The position numbers were made by a program, and so were the translations under genes. Of a stretch of 64,000 nt of DNA, positions 21,495 to 32,849 are shown one piece after another (the first letter of the stretch is position 1; the number at the start of each line of letters is the position of its first letter). The stretch comes from Aquatica leii. Lineage: Eukaryota; Arthropoda; Insecta; Coleoptera; Lampyridae. Location of the stretch: the NCBI GenBank assembly GCA_035610365.1, contig CM069433.1, forward strand, positions 134,620,545-134,684,544, in the 5' to 3' direction. Below the pieces are notes generated by a model. The model was given only the letters and a program-made list of their open reading frames with translations, was not told the DNA's origin and did no database searches.

Positions 21495-22215
21495 TAAGAT
21501 AAGAACGTCTTCCGGGTTTGGACCATGTCAATGTTGTAACCGAAGTTGCCAACGTTTCGCCTACTTTCGTAAGGGGCTTCATCAGGGCGTGTGAGTAATC
21601 GAATAACTCAAACAAGCAACCAAAATCTAACTAAACACTTCTCAAAAGTTAGATAATCAACTTGTGAACCAAGCCAGATTCTAAACTCAGAAAAGGTAAG
21701 AAAGAAAACGATAAACTTGAAAAAGCAAACGAAAATCTAACAAAGAACCACTACAGAGTTGGGTAATCAACTTGGAACCAAGCCAGATTCTAAACTTCAT
21801 AGAAGTGACTTAAAAAGAAATAGTCTCCGTATATAAAGAAGAAGTATCGTCACGGCTAGTTAAGCTCGACTCTGATTGGGTTACGGTTGAACGAGGGCGT
21901 GTTTTCGATAAAGGACTAATGACCGGGAACCAAAGAGGGGACAGCTTGAAACCATGATCACGATTGAAGTTATTGGGATGTTTGATGCTTTCTATGCTCT
22001 CTCGAAATTTTCTGTTAAAAAATGATAGAGATTTGGCAATCACCGAAACGTTATCAAAATATATCTTGTGACCTGTAGTGAAATGATGTTCAGCAACCGC
22101 AGACTTAGAAATATGCCTTTTCCTCATACAACGATCATGTTCTGAAATGCGAGTAATGACGGAACGACCGGTCTCACCAATGTAGACTAAACCACATGAA
22201 CAAGGAGTTTTTAAT
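21495..22215 (-). mobile_element. Penelope-like element, 3' end, copy 2 (5'-truncated)
   Basis: Same structure as copy 1: GIY-YIG end then 3' untranslated region with two direct repeats (21652 and 21763). Its terminal sequence (minus strand ...GACGTTCTTATCTTAGT) matches copy 3 at 45903-45921. The left limit is just upstream of CSCGLVYIGE, where plus-strand piggyBac sequence begins. Confidence 0.8.
21810..22212 (-). pseudogene. GIY-YIG endonuclease domain of Penelope-like copy 2 (partial)
   Basis: CSCGLVYIGETGRSVITRIS begins the domain, followed by AVAEHHFTTGHKIYFDNVSV and NRKFRESIESIKHPNNFNRD. It closely matches copy 1, with scattered amino-acid differences. The frame extends upstream to 22361 only by chance, over piggyBac-derived DNA. 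RT is absent, so it is not autonomous. Confidence 0.85.
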
Positions 22216-22661
22216 AATGCCGATTTTAAAAATATGACTTTGATTGGAACTTGCGAAAAAATAAACGGCATTATCCAAATGAATTGAAGCTGGACCGAAA
22301 TAATGAAATTGTTACAACACGTTACGCTTTTCAAGAAGATTATACATTGCTCTCCAATCAACCACTTTTACAACCAACGGGTGGGGTTGATGTGTATGAC
22401 AGAACAGTTGTGAACTTAGCAGCCATCTTCAAAGTGCCAAAGATTTTCGTAGACGCTTTTTGGATTGTTTGGTACATGAATTGTGTATGGAACAAGTTAA
22501 AGCCAGATCTAAAGTCCTCCCATTTCTTGATCAAAAGCTCTATAGAAATTGTTTTGAAAGAAAAAATAGTCTCTACCATTCCACCTAGATCTGGTGCTGT
22601 TTTGACTAGGAACGCTTGTGCTTGTTGCAATGGTCCAAATTGTGCAATCCATTCCACTTAA
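22216..22661 (+). pseudogene. piggyBac-like transposase relic 2 (C-terminal part)
   Basis: The plus frame reads LRKNKRHYPNELKLDRNNEI, the GTxRKNRxxxP box of piggyBac transposases. It jumps by deletion from DYTLLSNQPLL to PTGGVDVYDRTVV, the (M/K)GGVDxxD box. The following region (FWIVWYMNCVWNKLKPD) matches the transmembrane-looking stretch after that box. NACACCNGPNCAIHS is a shortened C-terminal Cys-rich finger. It lies on the opposite strand to relic 1 and directly abuts Penelope-like copy 2, which may have inserted into it. The region upstream of the GTxRKN box is not found on the other side of the Penelope copy. Confidence 0.65.
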
Positions 22662-22767
22662 ACATACCAATGCAATGACCCCTGTAGACAGTCAGAATCT
22701 ACCTAAATTCTACTATTACATTTTACCATTTTACTCCACATATTCTATTCTTATGTCTTATCAGTAT

Positions 22768-22959
22768 TGTTAGAGCTAAATTACATTTTGTTTTCCGCAT
22801 TTTTATTATAAACTTTTTAAATGTGATTGGTGTGTGTGCGTACGCAGAAACTGATAAATAAAGCGATACAGTCCGCTTATATAGTTCATTTATATTTTTT
22901 CAAAAAACGCCCTAAAGTTGCTGGTCGTGCAGAACCACGAATATTGCAATATCTTTACA
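22768..22959 (+). repeat. Probable 5' LTR of the BEL/Pao element
   Basis: Starts TGTTAGAGC. The likely end is at ...ATATCTTTACA before TTGGCCCTTC, judged by position only. After the first ~17 bp it is not alignable by eye with the sequence following 28768. Confidence 0.45.
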
Positions 22960-23402
22960 TTGGCCCTTCAACGCCGGATCTCCACATTGGTAACCAGCTA
23001 ATGCGTTGGCCACGCTTGTAACGGAGGAACCGCTATCTACTTCTTAAGAAACCGTTCCACCTGTAACGAGGTACCGCAAGATAATACTTGGTTGTTTCCT
23101 ACACCGCTATCTATTTCTTAAGAAGTCGCTATATTGTTAATTTGGACAGCTGCGTCAAAGAATATCCGCACTACGTCTACTTCAGCCGCAATCGCCCTGT
23201 ACCAGATTTACTCAAGGAAAAAAGTAAGTCCCTTCAATTTCCTATTATTCCTGCACGCTTTCATAATTCAAATTGGGTTATTAACTTTAAAACTCTTATC
23301 GTAATTTACACGTGTTGCAAGGCCATTCCGAACAACGTATATTTTACGCTTAAAATTGATATTCATAGTCGTTAAAATTTTTAATTTTCAATCAATTAAA
23401 AA

Positions 23403-24296
23403 ATGGGAAAAAGCAAAGAACTTCAGCTTTCCATCCAGCAAGCAAAATTACGTTCAATTTTAAATGGTTTATATAAACTCCAAGGTCTTCTTAACGATAT
23501 AACACCTGTAATAGACGATTTTCAAATCGATATGCTCGAGTTTTTACGTACAAAGGTTTCTGATAGTGAAAACACTTATTTAGAAATTTATACAGAACTC
23601 AACGCAAGCGAATGGGATTTAACTGAATTTCTCACAATCGACGCATTTCAATCAAATCTTTGTTTAGCTATTGTAAAAACCAATGGTTTTCTTAAGAGAC
23701 GCGCTAGTATATCGACTCCTTCTAATGACCTTAAACCGATCAATGTAAATACCAATTATTTACAATCGCTTCCTAAATTACAATTACCGACGTTTTCAGG
23801 TGACATTGCTAACTACAAATCATTTATCGAAAACTTTCATTCTATTATCGATTCTTCAGGTTTAGATGCCTCGCAAAAATTCCAGTACTTAAAAAATTCT
23901 TTAAAAGAAGAAGCAGCCTTATCTATTGCCGGCTTATCCGCTACCGAGCAGAATTATCAAATTGCACTTAATCTTCTCGAATCTAGATACAATAAACCTA
24001 AATTAGTGGTTCAGGCTCATTTAAAAAATATTTTTAGTCTAGAAACTATAACGAAAGCATCAGCAAATTCCTTACAACACTTTGCAGATACTTTAAATAA
24101 AAACATCCTTTGTCTAAGAAATTTAAATATAAACGATAATACGTTGGCTGCAGCACTTTCCTTTTATATTGTCGATCAAAAACTAGATTTAGATACAAGA
24201 GAAAAATTTAAAGCTTTTAAACCAACAGAAATTCCGTCTATTAATAAAACGATAAAATTTCTTCAAGACCGCGCGCAATTTTTTTGTAGATGTTGA
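23403..24296 (+). CDS. BEL/Pao Gag, N-terminal 298 codons (frame breaks before the zinc knuckles)
   Basis: The methionine at 23403 (MGKSKELQLSIQQAKL) starts a helical N-terminal region. The BEL Gag core follows (DUF1759 in Pfam terms), with PKLQLPTFSGDIANYKSFIE at ~125-145 and LNLLESRYNKPKLVVQAHLK at ~195-215. This is a capsid-type structural protein. At 24280-24296 an extra T in a T-run makes the frame end in FFCRC and a stop. The next frame continues (FVDVEVDDHRHKSSKNL). Confidence 0.85.
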   Translation: MGKSKELQLSIQQAKLRSILNGLYKLQGLLNDITPVIDDFQIDMLEFLRTKVSDSENTYLEIYTELNASEWDLTEFLTIDAFQSNLCLAIVKTNGFLKRRASISTPSNDLKPINVNTNYLQSLPKLQLPTFSGDIANYKSFIENFHSIIDSSGLDASQKFQYLKNSLKEEAALSIAGLSATEQNYQIALNLLESRYNKPKLVVQAHLKNIFSLETITKASANSLQHFADTLNKNILCLRNLNINDNTLAAALSFYIVDQKLDLDTREKFKAFKPTEIPSINKTIKFLQDRAQFFCRC

Positions 24297-24835
24297 AGTA
24301 GATGATCACCGTCACAAAAGTTCTAAAAATTTAGTGTTGGTTACGTCAAACCATCTGCCGTTAAATTGTAAACTCTGCAAAGGCCCGCATCCATTATTCA
24401 AATGATCCGATTTTTTAGATCTGTTTATTGAACAACGAATTCACAAAATTACTGAACTACAAGTATGTAAAAATTGTTTTGGTAATCATCATGTCAAAAA
24501 ATGTCGGTCGAAGCACAAATGCTTTCAATATAAAGGTTTACAGCACACTCTTATACATTAAACATTTCAGAAACCTCCTGCTACCAATTCTGTTGATCAA
24601 AACGATGTCGACAAGCCCTATTCTTCCAAAATTACTGTCACATGTAATAGTTCGTCAACTAATAACCAAATATTACTTTCAACTGCCGAGGTTAATGTTA
24701 GAGACGATTCACGTACGCTGCACACAATTCGCTGCTTGCTGGATAGTGGCTCTATGCACAATCTCATTACTAGTAATGTAATTGAAAAACTACGATTGCC
24801 TTTTTTATTAATATGTCCTTGCTAGGCATAAACTC
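24280..24835 (+). pseudogene. BEL/Pao zinc knuckles and protease, broken
   Basis: Continues Gag in shifted frames. CKLCKGPHPLF stands at a stop (first knuckle). CKNCFGNHHVKKCRSKHKC is the second, BEL-type knuckle pair. Then IRCLLDSGSMHNLITSNVIE is the aspartic protease active site (DSG in the BEL family). The reading breaks at 24836, where a MITE is inserted. Confidence 0.75.
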
Positions 24836-24838
24836 TAA

Positions 24839-24994
24839 AGGCGGGTTGCACAAAGCAAATCAAAAATGTAACAACTGATTATTTCTCAAAACAATTGCTA
24901 CATAGCCAATGAAACCACGTTTATTCGGGATGTAACAATTGATTTCAGAAATAATCACTTGCTACATTTTTGATTTGCTTTGTGCAACCCGCCT
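24839..24994. mobile_element. MITE, 156 bp, Harbinger-type (TAA target duplication), inserted in BEL/Pao pol
   Basis: The ends are a nearly perfect ~36-bp inverted repeat: AGGCGGGTTGCACAAAGCAA reads inwards from both sides. TAA flanks both ends (24836-24838 and 24995-24997), matching the 3-bp TWA target duplication of PIF/Harbinger elements. It has no coding capacity. Because it splits the BEL frame, it arrived after that element. Confidence 0.85.
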
Positions 24995-24999
24995 TAAAA

Positions 25000-25535
25000 C
25001 TACTGCAATTCATCGTCAAACCAACATTAGGTTGTATTCAAAAGATAACTCATTTTTAACTACCTTGTCGTGTTTAGTTATCGATAACATAACTGTACCT
25101 ATTCCAAGCATTGCGTTTAGCAAACACTCGTTAAACATTCCAGCTGGCATCCAATTAGCAGACAGCCACTTTAATAAAACTAGCGAAATCGTTATGTTAA
25201 TTGGAGCTGGGCTCTTCTATGCTTTGCTTGGTCCTCAGAAAAGGAATCTAGGTTTAGGGTTGCCTGTTCTTCAAGAAACTAAGTTAGGATATGTCGTCAC
25301 TGGCGAGCTTTGTATTCAAAGCAATAAACATCTTTCAGTATCTAATTGTTGTGCTTCAAAGGCTAATTTAAATTTCGATCTTCAGCGATTCTGGGAAATG
25401 GAAATCATTAAACCGAAAAATTCGCTATCTTACATGTCTACCGATAACAATTTTGCGAAAAACATTTTACTAAGAATACATTTCGCACTTCCGACGGTAG
25501 GTACACTGTTGCGATTCCGTTTAACTCTTTATTGA
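25000..25535 (+). pseudogene. BEL/Pao protease-RT linker region
   Basis: Plus frame containing GIQLADSHFNKTSEIVMLIG and GLPVLQETKLGYVVTGELC, the conserved stretch of BEL Pol after the protease (family pattern LADPxF...DxLIGAD and PVLQxTxLGWIVSG), then RFWEMEII. It ends at a stop at 25535 before RT begins in another frame. Confidence 0.8.
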
Positions 25536-25539
25536 GCAA

Positions 25540-26680
25540 TTTAGGTATTTCTTACGACATTGCATTAAACGGTTCTTATCTCTTGAAAGGAGATTGCAAA
25601 GAAATCCTGACGTATACAAGCAGTACTTTGAGTTTATTGAGGAATGTCGTAAATTAGGACATTTATCTCAATTATCTTCAAACAAGGTTGATCTGCAAGC
25701 TTTCCATTTTTTACCGCATCACGAAGTCATTAAACTGTCTTCAAGCACGACACGATTGCGTGTTGTATTTGACGGGAGTGCAAGGTCTAATACTGGTATT
25801 TCTATTAACGATTGTCATGTGATGGGTCCTAACGTTCAGAGAGATCTGTTTTCTCTTCTTTTAAATTTTTGACAGCACTATGTTGCAATAACTGGTGATG
25901 TAGAAAAAATGTATAGGCAAATCTTTATTGTGCCTGAACACCGCAAATATCAATGCATCTTTTGGCGCTCAAACATTAAGGAAAAAATTCAATATTTGAG
26001 GTTAAACACAGTAACGTATGGGTTGAAAAGTTCTTCTTACTTGGCAACCAAATGTCTTCAAGACATAGGTAAAAAAAACTTGTACAGGTTTTCAGAATCA
26101 AGCTCCAAAATTATAAATTATTTTTACATGGACGATTTCGTGTCTGGGGCTGATTCTCCCGCTCACGCAAAACGAATCATCAGTGAAGTTTCACAAATTC
26201 TTTGTAAAGCAGGATTTCCTCTTCGAAAATTGCGCTCTAGTAATACCGCAGTAGTGAACTCTTCATTAAATACTGAATCCATAATGTAGTTTGCTAGTAA
26301 AGAGTCGAAAACTCTAGGTATACAATGGGATGCAGCGCATGATGTCTTTTTATACACTTTTAACAGTTCTATCAATACAGACGTAAAGTCAAAACGACAA
26401 TTACTATCCGTGTTAGCTCAAATGTTGGATCCTCTCGGACTTTTGTCTCCTATAATCATCAGAGGAAAACTTTTAATCCATATGCTTTGGAAACTAAAAT
26501 TATCATGGGACGAAAAAATTCCTGCATTTCTTCATCAAGAATGGAATAGCTTTTCATCAGCTTTATCGCAAACTCCTTCGTTAAGTATTCCACGTTGCGT
26601 ATTTCGTAAAGCGGCAACTCAAGTATTTGCTGACGCAAGTGTTAGTGCTTATGGCGCTTGCATTTATATCCGCTGTATTT
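25540..26680 (+). pseudogene. BEL/Pao reverse transcriptase and start of RNase H
   Basis: Segments in order: VYKQYFEFIEECRKLGHLSQ, STTRLRVVFDGSARSN, a stop at ~25870, then AITGDVEKMYRQIFI (motif A Asp), TYGLKSSSYLATKCL, and YFYMDDFVSGA (YMDD catalytic pair). After a stop at 26287-26289 come KTLGIQWDAAHDVF and LAQMLDPLGLLSPIIIRGK, then QVFADASVSAYGACIYI, the first RNase H Asp. At least three frame interruptions make it non-functional, although the key acids remain. Confidence 0.85.
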
Positions 26681-26689
26681 AAAAATCAC

Positions 26690-27411
26690 TCAGAATCGCA
26701 TCTTTTATGCTCAAAAAGTCGGGTAGCTCCTCTGAAACCAACTACTATACCTAGACTTGAGTTATGCGCCGCCGTTTTACTTACTGAATTAGTAAGTAAA
26801 CTTTTTACAGTTTTTTCTTGCAAATTTTCTGCTCAATATTTTTGGTCTGATTCTAAGATAGTTCTTGGTGGATCATTTCTACACCTAACAAATTTAAGAC
26901 ATTTGTAGCAAATCGGGTGGCGTACATCCAAAAAAACACTAATCCTGTTCGCTGGTACCACTGCACTAGCAAAGAAAATCCTGCAGACTTGATTTCTCGT
27001 GGGTCTTCAATTGATACACATTCTATTCATTCGTTTTGGTTACAGGGTCCTCAATTCTTGCGAACATCGCTTATCAATCTACAAAGGACTTTCATTACTT
27101 CAGAATTAGAGTTACCCGAAGCAAAAATTGTACTTGTAAGTTTATGTTCTAATAAAGATAACAATTTTTTTAATGGTTTGATATCGAATCATTCATATTT
27201 TTCTAAGTTGCAAAGGACGCTTGCCTTTGTGCTGAGAATAATCAACAATATGCGTTCTCCTCTTACTAAACGAGAAATGGGTCCGTTAAAGGTATCGGAA
27301 TTGTCTAAGGCTTTACTAAAGCTTGTTGCTTTTTGCCAAAGGTCTTGTTTAGCTTCCGAAATTAAATATCTGTCGGAAAAAAATCCAAGTTGTTTAAAAA
27401 AAGCCATTTAA
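26690..27411 (+). pseudogene. BEL/Pao RNase H
   Basis: CSKSRVAPLKPTTIPRLELC supplies the RNase H Glu block and YFWSDSKIVLG the next Asp. After a slip near 26905, RVAYIQKNTNPVRWYHCTSK and ENPADLISRG form the conserved end. The tail through 27411 leads towards integrase. The frames are broken twice. Confidence 0.8.
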
Positions 27412-28160
27412 ACACTCTCAATCCCTTTCTTAATGAAGAAGGTTTAATTCGAGTGGGAGGTCGGATTCGCAATTCTAATTTTGAATACGATAAAATTCAC
27501 CCCCTACTGCTACCTAAAAATCACGCAGTTACTATATTAATAGCTCCTATCTGTTGTCAGAAATCATTTTTGGCCGATTGCTGGTCGTAAAACTTGTCGT
27601 CAAGTCGTGCACAAATGTGTAATTTGTTTCCATTCGAATCCACGATTCAATACAAATATAATGGGAGATTCATCCTCTTCTCGGATTTTGACTTACATGC
27701 CTTGTTTCACTAAAACAGGCGTTGATTTCGCCGGTCCGATTCTCATTAAGGACCGTTACACCCGCAACCGAAAGCTTATCAAAGCTTATTTAGCATTGTT
27801 TGTTTGCATGACTACCCGTGCGGTTCATTTAGTACTGGTCACAAGCTTATCGTGTCAAGCTTTTCTCGAGTCTTTTGAGCGTTTAATGCGCGACGCGGAA
27901 GGCCTAAACGAATGCACTCAGATAATGCTACCAATTTCATTGCGGCCGCGGATGAATTAAAAAACTTATATTTATATTTTGGACAAAAATCTACGCAATC
28001 AAAATTATCTGACTGTTGGTCAGCGGAAACCATTGATTGGAGCTTTATTCCTCCCAGTTCGCCGCATTTTGGTGGGCTGTGGGAAATTATTATAAAAAGT
28101 ACAAAAAGGCATTTGCTCAAAATTCTTAAAACTGCAAATTTGAATTATGAAGCGTTTATA
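27412..28160 (+). pseudogene. BEL/Pao integrase core
   Basis: GLIRVGGRIRNSNFEYD and HPLLLPKNHAVTILI are the BEL pre-integrase motif, then a shifted HKCVICFHSNPRF zinc part. The catalytic core has Asp in TGVDFAGPILI, Asp in HSDNATNFIAA (frame shift just before, near 27910) and Glu in HFGGLWEIIIKSTKRHL. The triad is present, but the frame is not continuous. Confidence 0.85.
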
Positions 28161-28590
28161 CACTTTATTAACCCAGATTGAGCCGTCCTTAATTCACGTT
28201 CTTTGGGGTCGCTTTCGAGTGGTCCTAATGATTTTCAAACACTTACACCTTTTCATTTCTTGTTTGGACACCATTACTCGGCATTACCAGCTCAACGTTT
28301 AGAGAATCTACCAGTTAATCGCCTAGATTCTTTTCAAAGACGTCAACAATTTCTGCAGCACTTTTGGAAAAGATGGCACCGAGAAATTTTACCTGAAATG
28401 CAGCAACGTATAAAATGGCAAACTGCACCTGAACGTCAATTACAAGTCGGGACCTTGGTGCTTCTGTCGGAGCCTCAGGTAGTGACGGAATAATTCGCGT
28501 AAGGTCCGTTCGCACTTCATCAGGCAGTATTCTAAAACGACCAATTGTGAAACTGTGTGCACTTCCAATGGATAGTGACAAGTGAAAAAG
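28161..28590 (+). pseudogene. BEL/Pao Pol C-terminal domain (DUF5641-like)
   Basis: TPFHFLFGHHYSALPAQR, then FLQHFWKRWHREILPEMQQR and VGTLVLLSEPQ, match the conserved WxxEYLxxLQxRxKW...VGDLVLL block after BEL integrases. A shifted frame continues SDGIIRVRSVRTSSGSILKR, its normal end, after a small deletion. A stop follows at about 28582. Confidence 0.75.
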
Positions 28591-28767
28591 CGTCTATTGT
28601 CAATTGATTCATATATCTATGTAATAACATTACTATTTAAGTTACATTTATAACATGTTCTTTGTGTTGTGTTAATTACTTCATTTATTATTTGTATTTG
28701 AGCTAGTAGTTTAGTAACACCTATTGTTTTGTTATTTAAATCAATGTTGATTTCAAGGCGGGGAGTA

Positions 28768-29022
28768 TGTTAACGCTAAATTATGCTATTTTAAGAATTT
28801 AAATCTTTCATTAAATTAATTTGATTTCAAAATTTTTAATTATTGGAAGTTCGCGCTTAACTTAGTTTTTAATTTGAAATCAACTTTAGTAGTGAAAAAA
28901 AATTGTATATAGACCACGCTTGAGAATATGATCATAAAACCTGCGCCACTTATCTCCCTCCACGCTTAGCGTCTCGCGATTTAATCTGTCGCTTAGGTTT
29001 TAATCATACACTTCTCAATCTT
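28768..29022 (+). repeat. Probable 3' LTR of the BEL/Pao element (end uncertain)
   Basis: Begins TGTTAACGC right after the purine-rich GGCGGGGAGTA at ~28757-28767, as expected for BEL elements. The sequence AGTAT follows at 29023 and also precedes the 5' LTR (22763-22767), a possible 5-bp duplication. However, the LTR would then not end in CA. Its distal half includes the repeat at 28911-29035. Confidence 0.45.
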
Positions 29023-29035
29023 AGTATATAATATA
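28911..29035. repeat. Dispersed repeat, copy A (palindrome-ended, ~125 bp)
   Basis: Shares GACCACG, TTGAGAA, ACCTGCGCCACTTAT-type and ATCATACACTTCTCAA blocks with 35808-35908. Its ends are inverted (TTGAGAA...TTCTCAA). It could be part of an LTR or a small MITE. Confidence 0.6.
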
Positions 29036-31000
29036 CTATTATATCGTTGCATAATTAAAACAACATTTTTTTACAGGATTATAAATGTAACTAATTTTAC
29101 TAAAACTAAAATACAACACAATGAACTAAGCAAAATAACAAACTAACAGTTAACAAAGAATAATCACTTAGTTTACTTTATATAACACTGTAAGTGTACA
29201 TTGTTTGCGAATAAGATATTTACAGTCACTTTTATTTTGTGAGTTTATCTTTTATGCTTTCGCCTTATCTTTAAGTAGAATATTTTGTTGGTTTCTTAAA
29301 TAGTCTCGAATATTTTCGAAATTCAACAATGTTTCAATAGTATAATGTAATAATACACACGGCGAAGAAAATCAATTATAAACGATCTATCAAAAATGAA
29401 AATCAAAACTATGAAACATAAATAAATTAGTTAATTATTTATGAAATTAGCTGGTTATACTACAAACTGATTAAATAAAGTGATAATAGAAAACGTTAAA
29501 AAATTATCATTTTGTTAAACTTAATTGTAGCGTGCGAATAGAACTACATAATGCCTACAAGTGAAATGTGCTTTGACTAAATTCTCCTTTATTATTTAAG
29601 TCTTAATGAGAACAGTATACATAAATTAGCTCAACTACATATAATTGTTTAGTGCATTTCATGCGCGTAACTTTTCAAGCAACTATGAACAAAGATTCAC
29701 ACATTTACAATCTTGGTAAATTACTTTGCATACATTTCACCCGCATATCTTTCCCACTGACAAATTATAAATCTGTTTGTTTAATGCAGCAGTAATTGAA
29801 ATCGTATTAAAACCATTATCAGTAGAAGTCAGTCGGTTCAAATCGTGACTTACGGAAGCGAATAGCGCTTAGGAAATTACACAATGTGATTGTAAATTTA
29901 TAGCTTACTCCTGGTTATTTACTATGAGGATTTCGGTAATTTCGCTGCTTAAAAGATACAACAAAAACTTTCCGTTTTCATTTCGTTTCATTTCATTTAC
30001 TTTGTTTTGTTCAACGGTTAAAGGCTTTTCTCAATATTTGAATTTAATTAGAAAGCAAAACTGCTGCTACGGAAATAGTATTAAAACGTAAAATGCAACA
30101 GTCCATTTAATCTTGAAAGAAGGAACTTAGAGATACTCAATTAATTAACGTCAGTTTTCTGCTAAATGTAGTGTGATTTCTGAAAACCTAGAATTAAATG
30201 TTCAACAGTGACAAAACATTTACCAAAGAAATTGTAACGTTCCGGTATTATGCTTATACAGACATCGTTTCCTCCTATCTCAGCGTAAAGGCTCATTTAT
30301 CTTAAAGGCCAGTTTTATTTGGAATTTGAAAAGCTATCCGATTTAACTTTTAAAACGGTAATGTGGCTTTAACATGGCCATTAACATCAAGTACAACAAA
30401 AGCATCAACATGTCTAAAAAACACGTTTACGTAAAATAATGTTTTTATCTTATACACTTTATCTCAACTCAATTTGATTATTTTTCAAAAACTTTTTAGA
30501 GCAGAAAATATATTACACGGAAAAAAATTAAATTTTGTTCGTGTAAAATTTGACTAAAAACGGATTTTGGTACCAATTTAAAACCAGATTTTTAACTTTG
30601 GAAACAGATTATTCGATAAGGAATCTTGGTTAAATTAAATGTAAAGCAGATACACACAAAACTAATAGGTTTTAAACCGAAAATTGTAGTTTTTTTTTAA
30701 ATACAGAGAAAACGTGTATTTTATAAATAGCAATTTCAATATTAGTACCATACGTAAATAATAAAAATTATTAAAAGTTCAGTTTGGTATATTTAGTATG
30801 CCTGAAACGAGAATATCCTAACAATTTTGTTTAATACACATTCTACAAAATGTTTTACATTAATTCACAAAATTTCTTATATAAAGTGCAAACAGATTTA
30901 AAAAAGTTTTAATAATTTAGTTTAAACTGGCCAATTGTAACATTAGTGTTAATGTCAAAGTCACGGTATGTGTTTAAACTGTCTTAGTAAAGGCTACGCT
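29036..31000. other. AT-rich intergenic, nothing recognised
   Basis: Nearly 2 kb without a recognisable frame or repeat on either strand. Confidence 0.5.
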
Positions 31001-31689
31001 TCAAGGTATTGCAGGTAAATGTATACAAGGTGTATCCGAAATACGACTACAACTCAAGGTGTAGCTTCCTTGTGGCGTTAAATGAAATTTTTTTCATTAA
31101 ATGCAGTTAAAGTTTTCAGGGCCGTCTTGACTATCTAAACAAATGTAAATTGTTTTTTGATTGTAACTAAGCGGTAAATAATGGATATAAATGATGTAAA
31201 ATCCGTGAAACGTATTGATGTATTGTGTTAATTATTGTTTTCTCTAATTTTTGATCATCTACAAAATCAATTGTCAATAAAATAATTAAAACATATATAG
31301 TAAAGTAACGTTTATTTCTTAGCATTATTATTGACCTAGCTTTACAAAATGTACTTTGTGTATACGATCACGTTTATCTTAGGTGTATCCAAAACAAGAC
31401 TTTAGATAGTTAAATGCAAAATTCAGCTTTCTTAGAACTGAGTTTGACAATCTAATTTATTTCTCTCTCAATGTTTTAACGCATTTCTTTAGTTGATGCT
31501 AGTGGTTTGTATTAACGTACTCACACTTCATAATATTTAATTTAAATTTTCTTTATTATGTACAACAGTGATACTGTTTTAATGTACGGTGAGTGGAGTT
31601 ATAACATCCACACCACACGTAGATTGTGAGTTAAGTAATATCCTAATAGACAATTGCCTTCAATCAACTTTATTTGGCGTATGTGTAAG

Positions 31690-32560
31690 GACTTAAAGAA
31701 ACAGGACGTGTTTTTCTTACCTACGAAGGCCGTTGTCGAGAAAGACCACTCTCTGTATTAGCAACGGAAGAAGAATAAATCTTTTCAATAACATCAAAAT
31801 TTTCATATTTGTTTTTCTTCAGTGTCTGTGCAGATATTGTAAATTGTAAAAGATCGGGCACGAAATACCACTAGAGAAATAGGCCGCGCAACTAACGTGT
31901 CCCATAGCACGATACATGGTGCCCTTACCATGTTCAACAGTTAACCGACGTTGATTTTAAACCGCAACTTGAGTTTTGTAAGTGATTGCAACAACAAAAA
32001 GCTTTTGAGTCCGACTTCGGTGCCAAAAAATTATTTTCAGATTGGTGTTGGTTTACACGAAATGGCGTGCTGAATTTTCCCAACACGCATGTTTGGAATG
32101 AAGAAAGCCCTTATGAAATTCAACAAGTTACATTCAGTGGCGGTTTTCTAATAATGTTTGTGCAGATAATTTAAGAAATAGTTTAATTGGACCGTTTATT
32201 TGACCAGAAACAGTTACAGGCCGCTTCTACTTTTACAAGAAACTTTTGCGCAAGAATTCTTGAAGTTTGCAGAACAATGTGGTTTATACACGATAAAACA
32301 CCTCCGCGAATTCTTAAATATAATTTTTACGGGTCATTGGATTAGAAGAAATGACACTAGACGCTGGTCGCCCGTAGGCCAGATATTAACCTTTTAGATT
32401 TTCTATTTCTGGAGCTATGTGAAAGATGCAAAGTATACAAAAATATCGTAAATAATAGACAACAGCTTCAAAATCAATTTTTTGCAGCAGTATATTGCAA
32501 TTAGACAAAGTGTGTAATTATGTACGCGAGGAACGAACAATTTTCGGCGACGTTTAGACG
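31690..32560 (+). pseudogene. mariner/IS630-like (DUF4817-type) transposase relic A
   Basis: The plus strand, in changing frames, carries NTTREIGRATNVSHSTIHGA (HTH resembling STRxIAxxxGVSxSTVHR), then KLFSDWCWFTRNGVLNFPNT, which stands for the LFSDExxFTRNGxxNxxN catalytic block. EESPYEIQQVTFSGG follows, then broken segments ending in a form of WPxRSPDLNPLDFFLWG (RRPDINLLDFLFLELCE). The Asp of the first block remains, but its Glu neighbour is changed. TIRs were not found. A sequence TGTATCC(G/A)AAA at 31031 and 31384 may be a remnant of an end. Confidence 0.65.
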
Positions 32561-32849
32561 TTTGTATTTTATCCAATGGAGGAGGTATTATCTAGTGTGC
32601 CTGAAAAGAATGTGCAGAATAACAACTTTATTTAACTACGCGTTATTCGATAACATTATTTTGTATTTATTTTTTTTGGTTTCAGCAAATCGCCGAGAAG
32701 AAAATACTTTCATTTTAGGAGCTTATGTTGTGTTTCTTCTGGACATCTCATTCTTCTTATCTTAGTGTATTTTTACATACATATTTTTATCTACTTCCTC
32801 AATTTTTTATAGATAAGGAGCCTTTAAAGTTTTTTCACTTTTTGGTGAT

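Larger units (their letters stand above)
22768..29022 (+). mobile_element. BEL/Pao LTR retrotransposon, full-length but decayed
   Basis: Gag, protease, RT, RNase H, integrase and the BEL-specific C-terminal domain are all present in order on the plus strand, broken by many frame shifts and stops, and interrupted by a MITE at 24839-24994. The left end (TGTTAGAGCTAAATTAC, 22768) and the start of the 3' LTR (TGTTAACGCTAAATTAT, 28768), which follows GGCGGGGAGTA, match over their first ~17 bp. The right end is uncertain. Confidence 0.85.
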
